A stretch of 64,000 nt of DNA from Debaryomyces hansenii CBS767. Lineage: Eukaryota; Ascomycota; Pichiomycetes; Serinales; Debaryomycetaceae. Position 1 is the first letter of the stretch; each line of letters opens with the position of its first letter. Below the pieces are notes generated by a model. It had not been told where the DNA came from. It did no database searches and saw only the letters and a program-made list of their open reading frames with translations. Made by a program: the position numbers and the translations under genes. Positions 8,138 to 18,438 of the stretch are shown in pieces. The stretch spans positions 248,001-312,000 of the forward strand of contig NC_006049.2 of assembly GCF_000006445.2 (NCBI RefSeq). The letters run 5' to 3'.

Positions 8138-11100
8138 ATGCGGTCATTTATAAAAGGTCATATAAGAAGTGAATCTTCTACTTCGGACTACTATGACCAT
8201 GATATCGAAAACCCGCCGCGAATAACTCATGGTAATAGTTCAACGCTTCTGTCACCTAGTTTTCAACAGAAGCCTCAGTTCACGTCTCCCCAAAAATCCA
8301 TGAGTACGCCGAAAAAGCTATTAACGCCTATTAAAAACCTATTCTCTTCGCCAAACCATGCGAAACATCCCAACAATGTGTTACTGTCCGGAGATCGGTT
8401 GAACAGTGCATTATCGGGCCCAAATAAAGAGAAGACTCAGGCACCACGCAAACACGAACAAAAACCGGTATCGACATTACCACAGAATGGGAATAGCAAT
8501 AATGCTGATAACTTGAGGTCGCCTGGAGAGACCCAGCTGCACGCATGGAGCAGCCAGTTAAAATCGCACACCCTTCTGAATGGCACACTAGCCCAAATGC
8601 ATACTCCCAACATGAATTCGGGAGCCTCTTGGTCATCACCTGCCCTTGCGCTGCCTAGAGATATTTATCATACGAACAACTACGATAGCCACGAAGTATT
8701 GATGCCTCCATCATATTCACCATACTCACAATCACCATATTCACAATCTCCGTCAGATCACGATAAGGCTAACCAAAATATGTTGGCCCCCCCCTTGAAT
8801 TTACCAGAAGTACATGATAAATTGGAGGGAACAAACCCAAATCAATCAAGCATTTCATTAGCAGATAGCACGAATTTTGAGACAAAGCTGGTATCTTTTC
8901 AGCCCGATTGTGAAATTAAAGATTCTGTACAATATGGCATCTCACCGCACGATCATTCTTCAGGTACTGAAGAAGATGCAACGCACGATGACGACGAATA
9001 TTCGGATTCGGATTCATCTTCACAATTCTCTTTTGTCAAGGATAATGCTGGCGGCCGAAATACATCGGTGAAATACTACAAAACAAATACAGGTCCACCA
9101 AAAAATAATAATACATTTCCCCAACTGAATGAATTTAATGAAAATGATTTAGGATATGAAGTTGACGAGTTTTCTGATTACGATTTTGAAAATAATGGAA
9201 TGGATGACGACGACTTCAATTACGATGATGAAGACGATGCTGACAGACAATACGATGACATTTTTTGTGATGAACATAAACATTATACGGACCTCGAAAA
9301 TAATATAAGAGAGCTGAATACTGAGAAATCTTTAGATTCTGTCAGTAACAATTTTGAGGAAAGTTCTGCTTTCAGTTCGAATCCTTTTGATAAGACAGAA
9401 ATTGAAACTACATCGACAGACCTTAAACTTCCTGATGCACCACTCAAAAACTATAGACTATTTAATCATTCTTATCATTTATCGATTGAAGGATTTGACG
9501 ATAAATCCAAATCACTGGAATCGATGTCTGAAGATAATATTCATAATGAAGATATTCTTGAAAATTACATGGATCTTAGAAGACTGTCGTCAATTGATGT
9601 TGCAAACTTGAATAATAGTAGAAAAACTCCTGACTTACAGTCGTCAGGTAACTTAGAGCTTTATGATCTTAATTCACCTATGATTAACGGGTTAACAATA
9701 GGTAATAATTTAAGACATAGGCTACGAAAAGATAATGATTTTAAGGAGGAGGATCACGATAGTAATACAAACAAGCTATTTATTTTTAGGCAGACTTCAT
9801 TCGAAAGCGGAATAGATGACATTACAAATCACATTCAAAAAGATAATTTACTAAAGGATGACCGTGAGATTTTTAAACAACGGGCTCTTAAAAGTTTCCA
9901 CAGTTCTATTAGTGACAACCTCGATTCCAAAATTTCAGAGAAGTTAAATGAAATAGAATCTTTCAATAAGAGGAGAATGGCCGATACAAATGAAGCTAGT
10001 TCTTTGAAGTCAATCAAAGAAAATGATGTTGGACTTGGTATACTATTTGATCTGGGTGTGCCGATGGAAAATAATGGATCTCAACCAGCTGTCAACACAA
10101 TCGCTCCAGTGAATGAAATCATGGGCATTTTAGGAACATTAGAAACTGGGAATAGGTCATTGGATTATGGAGCAGAACACAAGGTTATACCAAGTGAACT
10201 ACCAGAGGATTTAGATCAGTCGATAACTTCACCTAATCAAGGGAACAAGGATTCTAGGCTGTCAATCTTAGGGATGATGAATGTATTAGCTAACTTAGAA
10301 AAAACACAAGAGCCTATCAATCAGGAAGATGACAGCGCATTGGGACCCACGGATTTAAATCATCCGAGAAGGACTTCCATAATTGACATGATGGACAAGC
10401 TAGCAACGATTGAATCTCAGAAGAAGGAAGAAAATAATGCGAAGAGGAATTCAGTAACAAATATGATGGCAACTTTGGCAGTACTTGAAAATACCAACCA
10501 ACAACACAGTCAAGATATTAGAAATACTAAGAACACAAGTACTAAAGTCCCTGGCAGAATATCTAAGAATCCTCTACAGAGGATAGCGGCAGATTCGTCA
10601 AAGGAAAGCAAGAGATATTCTTGGTATGATGACGACGAAAAGATAGATTTCAAAGCTGTAAATTTGAGTAATGTACAATCTAAATCTGAACCTGAACATA
10701 CTGTCTTGAAAAAAACAGAAACGCCCATTGAACCAGAGAGGATGGATTTTGAGACCACAATATCAACCCTTGATAAAGATTTGATTGATGAAGCTAATCA
10801 ATTGCCTGAAGATTATAATTTTGAGGACTATGAATATAATAGATTTCCAAACTCGCCTATTAATGATGCAGTACTTTTTAGATCTAACTCATATAATAAA
10901 AAGCCCTCTAAAAGTGTTGCAGATAATAACCTCCTTTCCAATAAAATTGAGACAATCAACAAAACAATCACTTTCTACAGGAGCAATAGTACAGGCCAGC
11001 AATCTGATTTTAACATATATGGTGGCATAAGTAGAGGTCCATCTTCGAGGTCAGTGAAATCTTTTACTTCAGTAGGTAGTGATACTTTGAATGAAGAAAG

Positions 11101-11242
11101 AAATGATGACCCAGAAAGAACCAAACTTACTGAAACACCTAATGGGCCCTACACCTTTAGGTCTAATTTTCCCCTATATTCAAAAAGTACTGATTCCTAT
11201 AATTTGGGAACTATTTCTGAAGCTGATAGTCCATTAATTTGA
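8138..11242 (+). CDS. ZRG8: Large disordered Zrg8-like protein
   Basis: Predicted 1,034 residues from the ATG at 8138, beginning MRSFIKGH; upstream in-frame TTG/CCC/AGT codons are not a start. The protein is almost wholly low-complexity, rich in Ser, Asn and Asp, with SP/TP sites near the N-terminus and an acidic stretch (DDDDFNYDDEDDAD). No enzymatic domain is visible. The assignment to Zrg8 (zinc-regulated gene, bud-tip/neck localised in S. cerevisiae) rests on the MRSFIK start as I recall it and on the convergent neighbour resembling FIR1; S. cerevisiae FIR1 and ZRG8 are convergent neighbours too. Four copies of a short hydrophobic motif, best as R-x-S-[IV]-x-x-M-M-x-x-L-A-x-[LI]-E, lie at residues ~655-785 (see findings). 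Molecular function is unknown. Confidence 0.5.
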   Translation: MRSFIKGHIRSESSTSDYYDHDIENPPRITHGNSSTLLSPSFQQKPQFTSPQKSMSTPKKLLTPIKNLFSSPNHAKHPNNVLLSGDRLNSALSGPNKEKTQAPRKHEQKPVSTLPQNGNSNNADNLRSPGETQLHAWSSQLKSHTLLNGTLAQMHTPNMNSGASWSSPALALPRDIYHTNNYDSHEVLMPPSYSPYSQSPYSQSPSDHDKANQNMLAPPLNLPEVHDKLEGTNPNQSSISLADSTNFETKLVSFQPDCEIKDSVQYGISPHDHSSGTEEDATHDDDEYSDSDSSSQFSFVKDNAGGRNTSVKYYKTNTGPPKNNNTFPQLNEFNENDLGYEVDEFSDYDFENNGMDDDDFNYDDEDDADRQYDDIFCDEHKHYTDLENNIRELNTEKSLDSVSNNFEESSAFSSNPFDKTEIETTSTDLKLPDAPLKNYRLFNHSYHLSIEGFDDKSKSLESMSEDNIHNEDILENYMDLRRLSSIDVANLNNSRKTPDLQSSGNLELYDLNSPMINGLTIGNNLRHRLRKDNDFKEEDHDSNTNKLFIFRQTSFESGIDDITNHIQKDNLLKDDREIFKQRALKSFHSSISDNLDSKISEKLNEIESFNKRRMADTNEASSLKSIKENDVGLGILFDLGVPMENNGSQPAVNTIAPVNEIMGILGTLETGNRSLDYGAEHKVIPSELPEDLDQSITSPNQGNKDSRLSILGMMNVLANLEKTQEPINQEDDSALGPTDLNHPRRTSIIDMMDKLATIESQKKEENNAKRNSVTNMMATLAVLENTNQQHSQDIRNTKNTSTKVPGRISKNPLQRIAADSSKESKRYSWYDDDEKIDFKAVNLSNVQSKSEPEHTVLKKTETPIEPERMDFETTISTLDKDLIDEANQLPEDYNFEDYEYNRFPNSPINDAVLFRSNSYNKKPSKSVADNNLLSNKIETINKTITFYRSNSTGQQSDFNIYGGISRGPSSRSVKSFTSVGSDTLNEERNDDPERTKLTETPNGPYTFRSNFPLYSKSTDSYNLGTISEADSPLI

Positions 11243-11413
11243 TACGAGTAATTAAATTGCATATAGATAACTTAAAATAATAAACTAATAATTGGATTAG
11301 TGTATTACAATATAATGAACTAAATAAAACCACGAGCGAAAATTATTAATGAAGAAACAAAAATACTATAAAAATATAATTAAAAGTAACGATTTAAACA
11401 ATATCCAACAATT

Positions 11414-14400
11414 TTAGTTGGGACTCACCTGCTGCTTCATAAAGCTGTTAAAATCATAATTGTCGGATGCATAGTCAAAATATTTCGAATTTAAATTTGG
11501 ACAAGATATGCCTTCGGGTAAACCATAAGATGCTTGGATCTTTGGTAATTCTTTTGTCAGAGGCTTAATATTGTTTGAACTCTCCTTTACTCCTGGGTAT
11601 TGGATTCTTGTAGAGTTGTATCCAACATTTGATGCATTCAATGGTAAGACTTGCTTTTCGTTAAACCGTTGCTTTTGAATTTGAGAGGAAAGTCTATCTA
11701 TATTTCTTGGTGACTGTATTTTTTTATATCTAGATGCCAAGCTTACACTAGGCTTTAATTTTAATTGGGACTCTGAAGCAACGCCACTTTCAAATGAAGC
11801 TGTGCTTGTGTTAGAAGTACACGATGCTGTAGAACCTGTTCTGAAGATCCAGTTATTTCTGTATTTCGAATAAATACTGGCCAATTCATCCACGTCGTCA
11901 TCGTTTTCGTCTTCATCCTCGACTAATACCACTTCAAATTCTTTCCCTTCTATCGTTCTTTCTGTAACAGATCTATACGATTGAGTCGAACTATTTCTTT
12001 GTATCATGCATATATCATACTTGTCTTTTGTCAAATCAATTATAACACTATCACTGTCCGACATTGACGTATAATTTGTGTTCTTAGTACTTCTACTTGA
12101 TTGATAGCTTGAACCTGAACTAGATGAGGTCCTATTAGAAAGATTAGATGTGGGAATGTTATAAGGTGTAGGGTGTAGTCCAAACTCATAGTTTTGAGGC
12201 AGGTTCGTAACATAAGGAGTACAAGAGGGGTTATCATCCTTTTGACTTATGTTTAGTTTGTTCAAGTCTTTAGAAATGTTATGAATAGTTCCATGGTTCC
12301 TCGGACTATGTTCCTTTCCACTGTAGCTTTCTTTGATATTAGGTGCAACTGGATAAGCTGGAAAGTTATCATTGGAAGTAGCTTCTTTAAAATCAACTGC
12401 ATAATCAACAGGTTTTGGAGGTTCCGTGACCAGGATTTTCATCTCTTCAGGTGTAGCTACTTTCCGAGTATCTTCAGTTTTTAGAGATAAGGTTTCTGAA
12501 TTAACATTTGAGATTTTAGACGGTGATTTAGGAATCATACTATTAAAGTCCATAGATTTTGATCTCTTATGAAGTTTCAGTCTGGTCGTTTGAGGTGCAG
12601 ACTTTGGCACTGATGTTGCATCGAAATCGATGTTAAACATAGACTTATGGCGCGAATGCTTAACTGGAGATTTAGGCTGTGGGTGCTTAATAGAATTTGT
12701 TTTATCAATCTTATCAGGGAGTGGCGGTAACTGTCTTTCATTACGCGAGAGACATGGAGTTGATTTGGATTTAGGCGTCGTTGTCGAATAATTCGAATAT
12801 TTAGCCGATTCTATGTCGGTATCAGAATCATCATCTCCATGCATAGACCTGAACTGCTCCTTAATCACGTTTCTTGCAGCCCTGCTAGGGAATCCAATTG
12901 GCTCTAATTTAGAGCTATCACCACTATCTATGCCAGAATCTTCAGAATTTTCGCAATTAATATCATTGAAAGTTGTGCCATTAAAGGAGCAAGATGACTT
13001 CAGAATAGAATATCTTCCTGTGACCGACTTATCATCTAGATCTGGAATCTCAATCTGACCAGAAGGAGATTTATATTGCGCCATATAAGCACTAGATCTT
13101 CTGCTTGAGCTAGGTGTTATATTTTGTTTCAATTCTTTGCTATTAGTGATATTGCCACTCCCAGCTGGGAAATTGAATCTAGTGCCAGCTCCTTCGTTAT
13201 CGCTCTCATTGTAAGCAGTTAATTTTTGACAAATAGGTACACCAATCTCAGTTTTATCATTTATGGAAACTTCGGACTCATTCAAATACAAATCTGCAAT
13301 TTCCGATTCATCTGTATCGCTACAATTGGATTCCTCGTTTGTCCCCAAGGCCATTTTTAAATCTTTGGTATCGTTGTCGTTTGAATGCTCTGAACCTATA
13401 ATTTTATCTTCATTTGAAGTGGCTATTCCTGATGGGGACTTTGGTTTACCCTGTACGACTTCAGATTCTGAAAGACTGTTTGAGTCATTAATACCAATAC
13501 TTTTTTGTAACGAATTCCATGATGCATTGCTGGAAACATCAGATGCACAAGACGTTGTTGATCCGTTGCTAATAGTTCTAGGGTTTTCTATATTTCTAAA
13601 TTGGTCGTCAGCTTTTGATTCTAATAACAGTGGCCCTGCTTGATTGAGATTGGGCGACGGAGAGGTATTTAACATACCACCGAAAGAACTAAACGAGCTG
13701 AGAGACGAAACTTTAGATTCATCACTAAAACTTCTTTTATGGATTCTCAATACAGTATCATTAGATTCAGTTGGAGCATTCGACTGAAGTAATCGAATAT
13801 TATCTTCCGTTGAACTTCTAGGAACCGAGGAATTGATCATTCGTGGGGTTTTATCTATACTCTGTAGGTTCTGGCTTGGAACCAACAAATTTCTATAATA
13901 TGAATCTTTCACAGAAGTAGCACTATTCGGAACTCTAAATGTGAATTTATCTGGAGTTTCAACTGAAATGGGAGTAGACAACGATGCTTTATGTGAGATT
14001 CTTGGTACACTTTTTCCTGCATTAATGCCTTCATTAGATGGAGGTAATGGCAATGATTTCCCTTCTTTTCTTGATCTATAGCTTGGAGTTCTTGATTTAG
14101 CGTAATTGCTTGCTTCGTCAATTGTGCTCAACTCATCGTGAGACATTTGTTTTGCTTGAATGTTCTGCTTCTTTGATTTTCTCTTATTAGTTGTCACTGG
14201 GGGAGGAGCAGGGCGTCGAATTAAAGGCCTGTGGTTCCTCTCATCTTCTCCTTCTTCGCTATCAGACAGTGATTCCAACTTTTCATATTTATTCCCATTG
14301 TATACGAGTCTACTTAGTTTATTAGGCGAGAGTGATCTTGTTGGAGAAGTCTCTCTTTCGTTCCTATTTGATCTTTCCGGAGAAATCGATCTTGGAGAAG

Positions 14401-14761
14401 GTGGATTTTGGTTATGGGAACTCAATTTAGGGGGTAGTTTAAGGGTGAAAGGAATCGGAATTACATATTGGCTGCGCTCAGGCGAAGTACTGACATGTAA
14501 ACGACTGAAAGCTGGAGAATTTGACAACAGCTTCAATTGCTTTGGAGATAATGACGAATTTGATCCTGAGGTCATTGATCTGATATCCTCTTCACTAGCA
14601 AATGGTAGCGAAGGTAGTTTCATGTCAAAGAAGTTCGGTGGTAAAGAACGACGGTTCTTAATTGGTGAACTCGAACGAGCTCTTCTCTCTGGAGTAACCA
14701 CAGGCCTGGAATCTAAATTAATATCATCAACTGACATATTTGCTTTCAAGGGAACTTCCAT
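11414..14761 (-). CDS. FIR1: Fir1-like large disordered phosphoprotein
   Basis: Predicted 1,115 residues from the ATG at 14761. Mostly disordered and Ser/Asn-rich, with many proline-directed sites near the N-terminus (SSSPIKNR, SPTRSLSPNK) and repeated in the middle. A more ordered, probably conserved block sits near the C-terminus: IIDLTKDKYDICMIQRNSS, an acidic EDEDENDDDVDE stretch, then SIYSKYRNNWIFR. In S. cerevisiae Fir1 is an intrinsically disordered bud-neck protein that restrains septation, first found as an interactor of the 3'-end processing factor Ref2. The name is supported by the convergent arrangement with the ZRG8-like gene, as in S. cerevisiae, rather than by a diagnostic domain. 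A Bni4-type bud-neck scaffold is an alternative reading. Confidence 0.5.
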   Translation of the reverse strand: MEVPLKANMSVDDINLDSRPVVTPERRARSSSPIKNRRSLPPNFFDMKLPSLPFASEEDIRSMTSGSNSSLSPKQLKLLSNSPAFSRLHVSTSPERSQYVIPIPFTLKLPPKLSSHNQNPPSPRSISPERSNRNERETSPTRSLSPNKLSRLVYNGNKYEKLESLSDSEEGEDERNHRPLIRRPAPPPVTTNKRKSKKQNIQAKQMSHDELSTIDEASNYAKSRTPSYRSRKEGKSLPLPPSNEGINAGKSVPRISHKASLSTPISVETPDKFTFRVPNSATSVKDSYYRNLLVPSQNLQSIDKTPRMINSSVPRSSTEDNIRLLQSNAPTESNDTVLRIHKRSFSDESKVSSLSSFSSFGGMLNTSPSPNLNQAGPLLLESKADDQFRNIENPRTISNGSTTSCASDVSSNASWNSLQKSIGINDSNSLSESEVVQGKPKSPSGIATSNEDKIIGSEHSNDNDTKDLKMALGTNEESNCSDTDESEIADLYLNESEVSINDKTEIGVPICQKLTAYNESDNEGAGTRFNFPAGSGNITNSKELKQNITPSSSRRSSAYMAQYKSPSGQIEIPDLDDKSVTGRYSILKSSCSFNGTTFNDINCENSEDSGIDSGDSSKLEPIGFPSRAARNVIKEQFRSMHGDDDSDTDIESAKYSNYSTTTPKSKSTPCLSRNERQLPPLPDKIDKTNSIKHPQPKSPVKHSRHKSMFNIDFDATSVPKSAPQTTRLKLHKRSKSMDFNSMIPKSPSKISNVNSETLSLKTEDTRKVATPEEMKILVTEPPKPVDYAVDFKEATSNDNFPAYPVAPNIKESYSGKEHSPRNHGTIHNISKDLNKLNISQKDDNPSCTPYVTNLPQNYEFGLHPTPYNIPTSNLSNRTSSSSGSSYQSSRSTKNTNYTSMSDSDSVIIDLTKDKYDICMIQRNSSTQSYRSVTERTIEGKEFEVVLVEDEDENDDDVDELASIYSKYRNNWIFRTGSTASCTSNTSTASFESGVASESQLKLKPSVSLASRYKKIQSPRNIDRLSSQIQKQRFNEKQVLPLNASNVGYNSTRIQYPGVKESSNNIKPLTKELPKIQASYGLPEGISCPNLNSKYFDYASDNYDFNSFMKQQVSPN

Positions 14762-15327
14762 TATAATTTTTCACCGACTTACAGGAAGTATATCTCACTT
14801 TCTGGTCTTTTTATCTTTCTGTTTTGGGCTGGGGTAAACGTTAGAAAAGAAAACTTTAAACAAACGAACGAATATCAATTATGAACAATCTTAAGGAAAC
14901 CGTGCTTCTTGTTAACTAAGGAAGTTGTATTGTATTATTTAAAGAAGAAATTCTGGAATAAATTGATTATGTTTACATCTTGTCCTAAAACGGTTATATA
15001 TGATTCTGGAATATTTTTCTTTGGGCTCCTCGCATAATGACATTTTCTACATTTGATGCCCTCGCATAAGGAAGCTTATGAGAGTTAACACTTCGATACG
15101 TCTTCAATACCGAAATAGGCATGATGCCTACATCCATAAAATACTAAACCTCGTGGCTGATAGAAGCTATACTCTTGTAGCACAATTGGGACAAAATTAT
15201 TTATGTGCAGTACACACATATATTTATTCTCCAGTAGATTTTGCAGCTTGTTTGTGGTTCATGATTCCTAATCGTATTATAGAACGATACTAGAGTGATT
15301 AGCCATCAATACTACTCCCCCCAAGAA
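14762..15327. promoter_or_regulatory. Divergent promoter region of FIR1-like gene and SPR3
   Basis: A 566-nt gap between two start codons. It contains a direct repeat CCTCGCATAA at 15028..15037 and 15060..15069. I looked for the middle-sporulation element expected for a sporulation septin and found only a weak CACAAA match (reverse strand, about 15250-15256). Short ORFs here lack good starts and are not believable genes. Confidence 0.45.
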
Positions 15328-16869
15328 ATGGACTGTGAAAATTTAGATACAAGTAAGAATTTTTCTTCTTTTGATAGTGGAATGGAAGTTCTCGATACCA
15401 AATTGCAAGGCATGACAATCTTTAATGATCGTACCAACCTACGTCAAAATGTGACGCTGCCTAATCTAGAGTTGTTTAAAAAGCTAGGAGAATTACTGAG
15501 GCCAACTTCAAATCATAGATTTCAGATTACAAGTCGAAACCAAGAATCCTTGAATAGCGAATCCACAGATGTAATACCTATGAACAAAGCGGCCTCAAGG
15601 GTTGGACTTTCGTTTCTCCCAGAACAAAGAGAGGCCATAAGCCGTAGAAATGGAGGTATTTTTTCATTGATGGTGATCGGGTTGGCCGGTAGTGGGAAAA
15701 CTACATTTATAAATACGTTGTTTGGAACTGATCTAATTAATACTGATCGAAAGAAAGACACAAACTCCACTACCAAGATAGCAGCACACTGCTTTGAGGT
15801 GGTTGAGAAAGGGTTCTCGTTGAAGATCAATGTTATAGATACTCCTGGATTTGGGGAATCAGTCGATAATCTGTTTGCTTGGGTGCCAGCTACAAAATAT
15901 CTTGACGACCAATTCAAAGTACATTTACTTCAAGAAGAACAACCGGTTCGAAAAAATGGGGTTGACAAACGGGTCCACTGTTGCTTGTACTTTATTATTC
16001 CCAACGGAAAAGGTTTGAGTCAACTAGATATTTTATCAATGAAGGAATTATCCAGGCGTGTCAACCTTATTCCAGTGATTTCGAAAAGTGATACCTTTGG
16101 TGCAGACGAGGTGAAGAATTTCAAGTCCATCATTAATCAAACACTAGAATTAAACAATATTACGATTTGTGGCAATATATTGGATCAAAATGTGAAAGAC
16201 CAGATACACTCCCATATACCATTTGCAGTCATGGGCTCCAATGAGTATCATGAAAACTCCCAGGGAAAGCTAGTTAGAGGAAGGAATTATAAATGGGGCT
16301 TTGCTGAAGTCGAAAACCCTACGCATTGTGATTTCATTTATTTGAGAGAAGTATTGATGGGTAAGAATATGTTAGATCTTATACTAGCAACAGAAATGCA
16401 TCATGAGAGTTTCCGTAGCCATTACTTGGGTGACAGGTTTAAGGAAGCAACCAAGGAACAGCCCATGAGTGACACATATATACAGAGAATGGATGGCTTA
16501 GAACAACTGATTTATTTCCACCAAAAGATATTGGCATCTTATGACGATACAATGAAGGAAGAAGACCCAATTCTCTTAGATAAGCAAATTAAAATGAAGG
16601 AAAAATTTGCCGGTATAATTGCAAATCAAGAACGAAGATTTAAAGACTGGAAAAGGGCTCTAATCGAAAAACAAAATATTTTCAATCATGATATAGAAAA
16701 ACTTCACAACAAGATCATTAAATTACAAGATTTAATTGCCCACTTAGAATCGGGTTACGTTATTGATAACGAATCTGATTATGAGTCGATAGAAAGCAAT
16801 AATGAAACTATTAAAAGCGAAAAGAAAGGTTCCAAAAATTCTTTTATAGACTACGCATTACAATCTTAA
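15328..16869 (+). CDS. SPR3: Septin, sporulation type (Spr3-like)
   Basis: Predicted 513-residue septin GTPase starting at the ATG at 15328; upstream codons to 15295 are open but lack an ATG. The septin order is visible: an N-terminal extension, a P-loop GLAGSGKT (residues 118-125), the G3 motif DTPGFGES, the G4 region PVISKSDTF, and a C-terminal Lys/Glu/Leu-rich helix likely to form a coiled coil. Septins polymerise into filaments at bud necks or around forming spores. The divergent P-loop (most mitotic septins have GESGLGKT) fits a meiotic septin. Its length is nearly that of S. cerevisiae Spr3, and SPR3 there adjoins PEF1, which is also in this window. The septin family is certain; the Spr3 rather than Spr28 assignment is inference. 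Codon 182 is a CTG at a position normally serine. Confidence 0.8.
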   Translation: MDCENLDTSKNFSSFDSGMEVLDTKLQGMTIFNDRTNLRQNVTLPNLELFKKLGELLRPTSNHRFQITSRNQESLNSESTDVIPMNKAASRVGLSFLPEQREAISRRNGGIFSLMVIGLAGSGKTTFINTLFGTDLINTDRKKDTNSTTKIAAHCFEVVEKGFSLKINVIDTPGFGESVDNLFAWVPATKYLDDQFKVHLLQEEQPVRKNGVDKRVHCCLYFIIPNGKGLSQLDILSMKELSRRVNLIPVISKSDTFGADEVKNFKSIINQTLELNNITICGNILDQNVKDQIHSHIPFAVMGSNEYHENSQGKLVRGRNYKWGFAEVENPTHCDFIYLREVLMGKNMLDLILATEMHHESFRSHYLGDRFKEATKEQPMSDTYIQRMDGLEQLIYFHQKILASYDDTMKEEDPILLDKQIKMKEKFAGIIANQERRFKDWKRALIEKQNIFNHDIEKLHNKIIKLQDLIAHLESGYVIDNESDYESIESNNETIKSEKKGSKNSFIDYALQS

Positions 16870-17187
16870 ACATATATCAAATATTCAATCTCGACAATTG
16901 ATTCTTGTAGTTCTTCTAGTGGAAAAACGACCTATTGTAGTTTACAATACTAAGATATATAGATAAGCAAATTTTTGATGTAAAATCTAATATCTAATAT
17001 ATGCCCTGAATCTCAATTATCTATGAAGTTGAAAATCGCAGACCGAGCGCAAACGCAATATGACAATGATAATTTTCAATCAGAATAAATTTTTATTCAA
17101 TAATCAGATTTAATACTTGACTAAAGCTTCATTGTGATTGATGCCCCTTCATTATTGACGTGAGGTACCAAATTAATTAATAATAGA
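16870..17187. other. Intergenic region SPR3-NMD4
   Basis: An AT-rich 318-nt spacer holding the SPR3 3' flank and the NMD4 promoter. I see no RNA gene or repeat in it. Confidence 0.6.
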
Positions 17188-18438
17188 ATGTCACTTTATC
17201 CGTATAATTCAGATGAAGATGAAGCTCGAAAAAATTCAAATTATCATGACTTTGATGAGTTAGTTCCTTCAGAAGAGATCGAAAATGCATCTAAACCATC
17301 TGATACATTTCCAGGGCGTAAATCGAGAAACATCAATGTAATTTTGGATCATTCTGCATTTGTAAGAGGAATTGGTAATATAAAGCGTTGGTTTAACCAA
17401 GAATATATTAAAGCACATATTGACCCTAATGCCGACGAAGAAATATATTTGAACATCTACATTCCAAGCTACACATTACATGAATTTGATTATGTGAAGA
17501 AGGGGACTTCGATGATGGCAACTAATGCGAGAGAGGCCATTAGATTTATTGATAAAATATTCGAAAAGGAACTCAATGGAGAAGATGAGACTGATCCAAT
17601 GAACCCCGATTCCAAGCCAGGAAAGAAGTCGATCATTTACGATCTTTACATCGAGTCGCCAAATGAATCTGGTCCATCTTGGTCTGAATGCTTAAATTAT
17701 AAAGTACATTCACCAAAAATTAAGGAATTTCCGAATTTCAAGACAAAATTTGACTCCAACTTAATCGGCCAGCACCCAATTCCACAAGGAGAATCCTTAG
17801 AAAGCCATAACAGTTTCGACGAAACCAATTATAACAACTCTTCGGCTTACAAACAAAATAATAAGTTGAACGATATTCAATATGAGAATTCCCAATCATA
17901 TCAAAATGCTTTGGCAAATGCAGACGAACTTGCAGAAATGCCAACCCGTTTAAGATACTTAATCAGGTCTTGTATCTACAAAAGATTCATAGAAAGAAAA
18001 TCTTTCAATAGTCCTCTCGAAGAATGGAAGCTTGTTACCGAAGACCCAATTACCAAGGTTTGGGCTAAAAGCTTTGGCATTGACTGCATGAATGTTAATG
18101 AAGCAGAACTTTTAATTTTCCAATCGTATGACATCAACCAATATCAATTATATGATCCGCGCCACACCTTTAGTGTCGACGATGAAAGCCATGCACCTAA
18201 CAGTATATTGCAGAACACTATCGACACTACCTTGTATTCCTACACCAAGATTGATCGTCCTTCCAAAAGCAAAAATAAAAACAAGAACAAAAACACAAAG
18301 AAGTCTACCAAGCCAAAGCAAATCAATGGGGTAGTTAGTGACGGATGTACAGGTGCAAATGGTGATTTTGTCAAGAAAGAGAGATTTGATGCCATTAATT
18401 ATGCACCAAGAGGTACTGGTGACTTGTGGAAACCATGA
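17188..18438 (+). CDS. NMD4: PIN-domain nonsense-mediated decay factor Nmd4
   Basis: Predicted 416 residues from the ATG at 17188. Nmd4 is a PIN-fold protein that binds the Upf1 helicase and assists nonsense-mediated mRNA decay in the cytoplasm. The match is clear: NVILDHSAFVRGIGNIKRW starts the PIN fold at about residue 50; YIPSYTLHEFDYV and NAREAIRFID follow; the end APRGTGDLWKP corresponds to the conserved tail of the S. cerevisiae protein. It is almost twice the length of the 218-residue S. cerevisiae Nmd4, through an acidic N-terminal extension of ~45 residues, a disordered Asn/Ser-rich insertion at ~200-240, and a Lys/Asn-rich linker (SKNKNKNKN) before the tail. A catalytic PIN centre is not obvious, so it may be a non-nuclease PIN. 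Confidence 0.9.
   Translation: MSLYPYNSDEDEARKNSNYHDFDELVPSEEIENASKPSDTFPGRKSRNINVILDHSAFVRGIGNIKRWFNQEYIKAHIDPNADEEIYLNIYIPSYTLHEFDYVKKGTSMMATNAREAIRFIDKIFEKELNGEDETDPMNPDSKPGKKSIIYDLYIESPNESGPSWSECLNYKVHSPKIKEFPNFKTKFDSNLIGQHPIPQGESLESHNSFDETNYNNSSAYKQNNKLNDIQYENSQSYQNALANADELAEMPTRLRYLIRSCIYKRFIERKSFNSPLEEWKLVTEDPITKVWAKSFGIDCMNVNEAELLIFQSYDINQYQLYDPRHTFSVDDESHAPNSILQNTIDTTLYSYTKIDRPSKSKNKNKNKNTKKSTKPKQINGVVSDGCTGANGDFVKKERFDAINYAPRGTGDLWKP

Noticed and set aside
15250..15256. CACAAA as a middle-sporulation element for SPR3
   Set aside because: It lacks the flanking G and the A/T after CAAA required by the Ndt80 consensus; one weak match in 566 nt is expected by chance.
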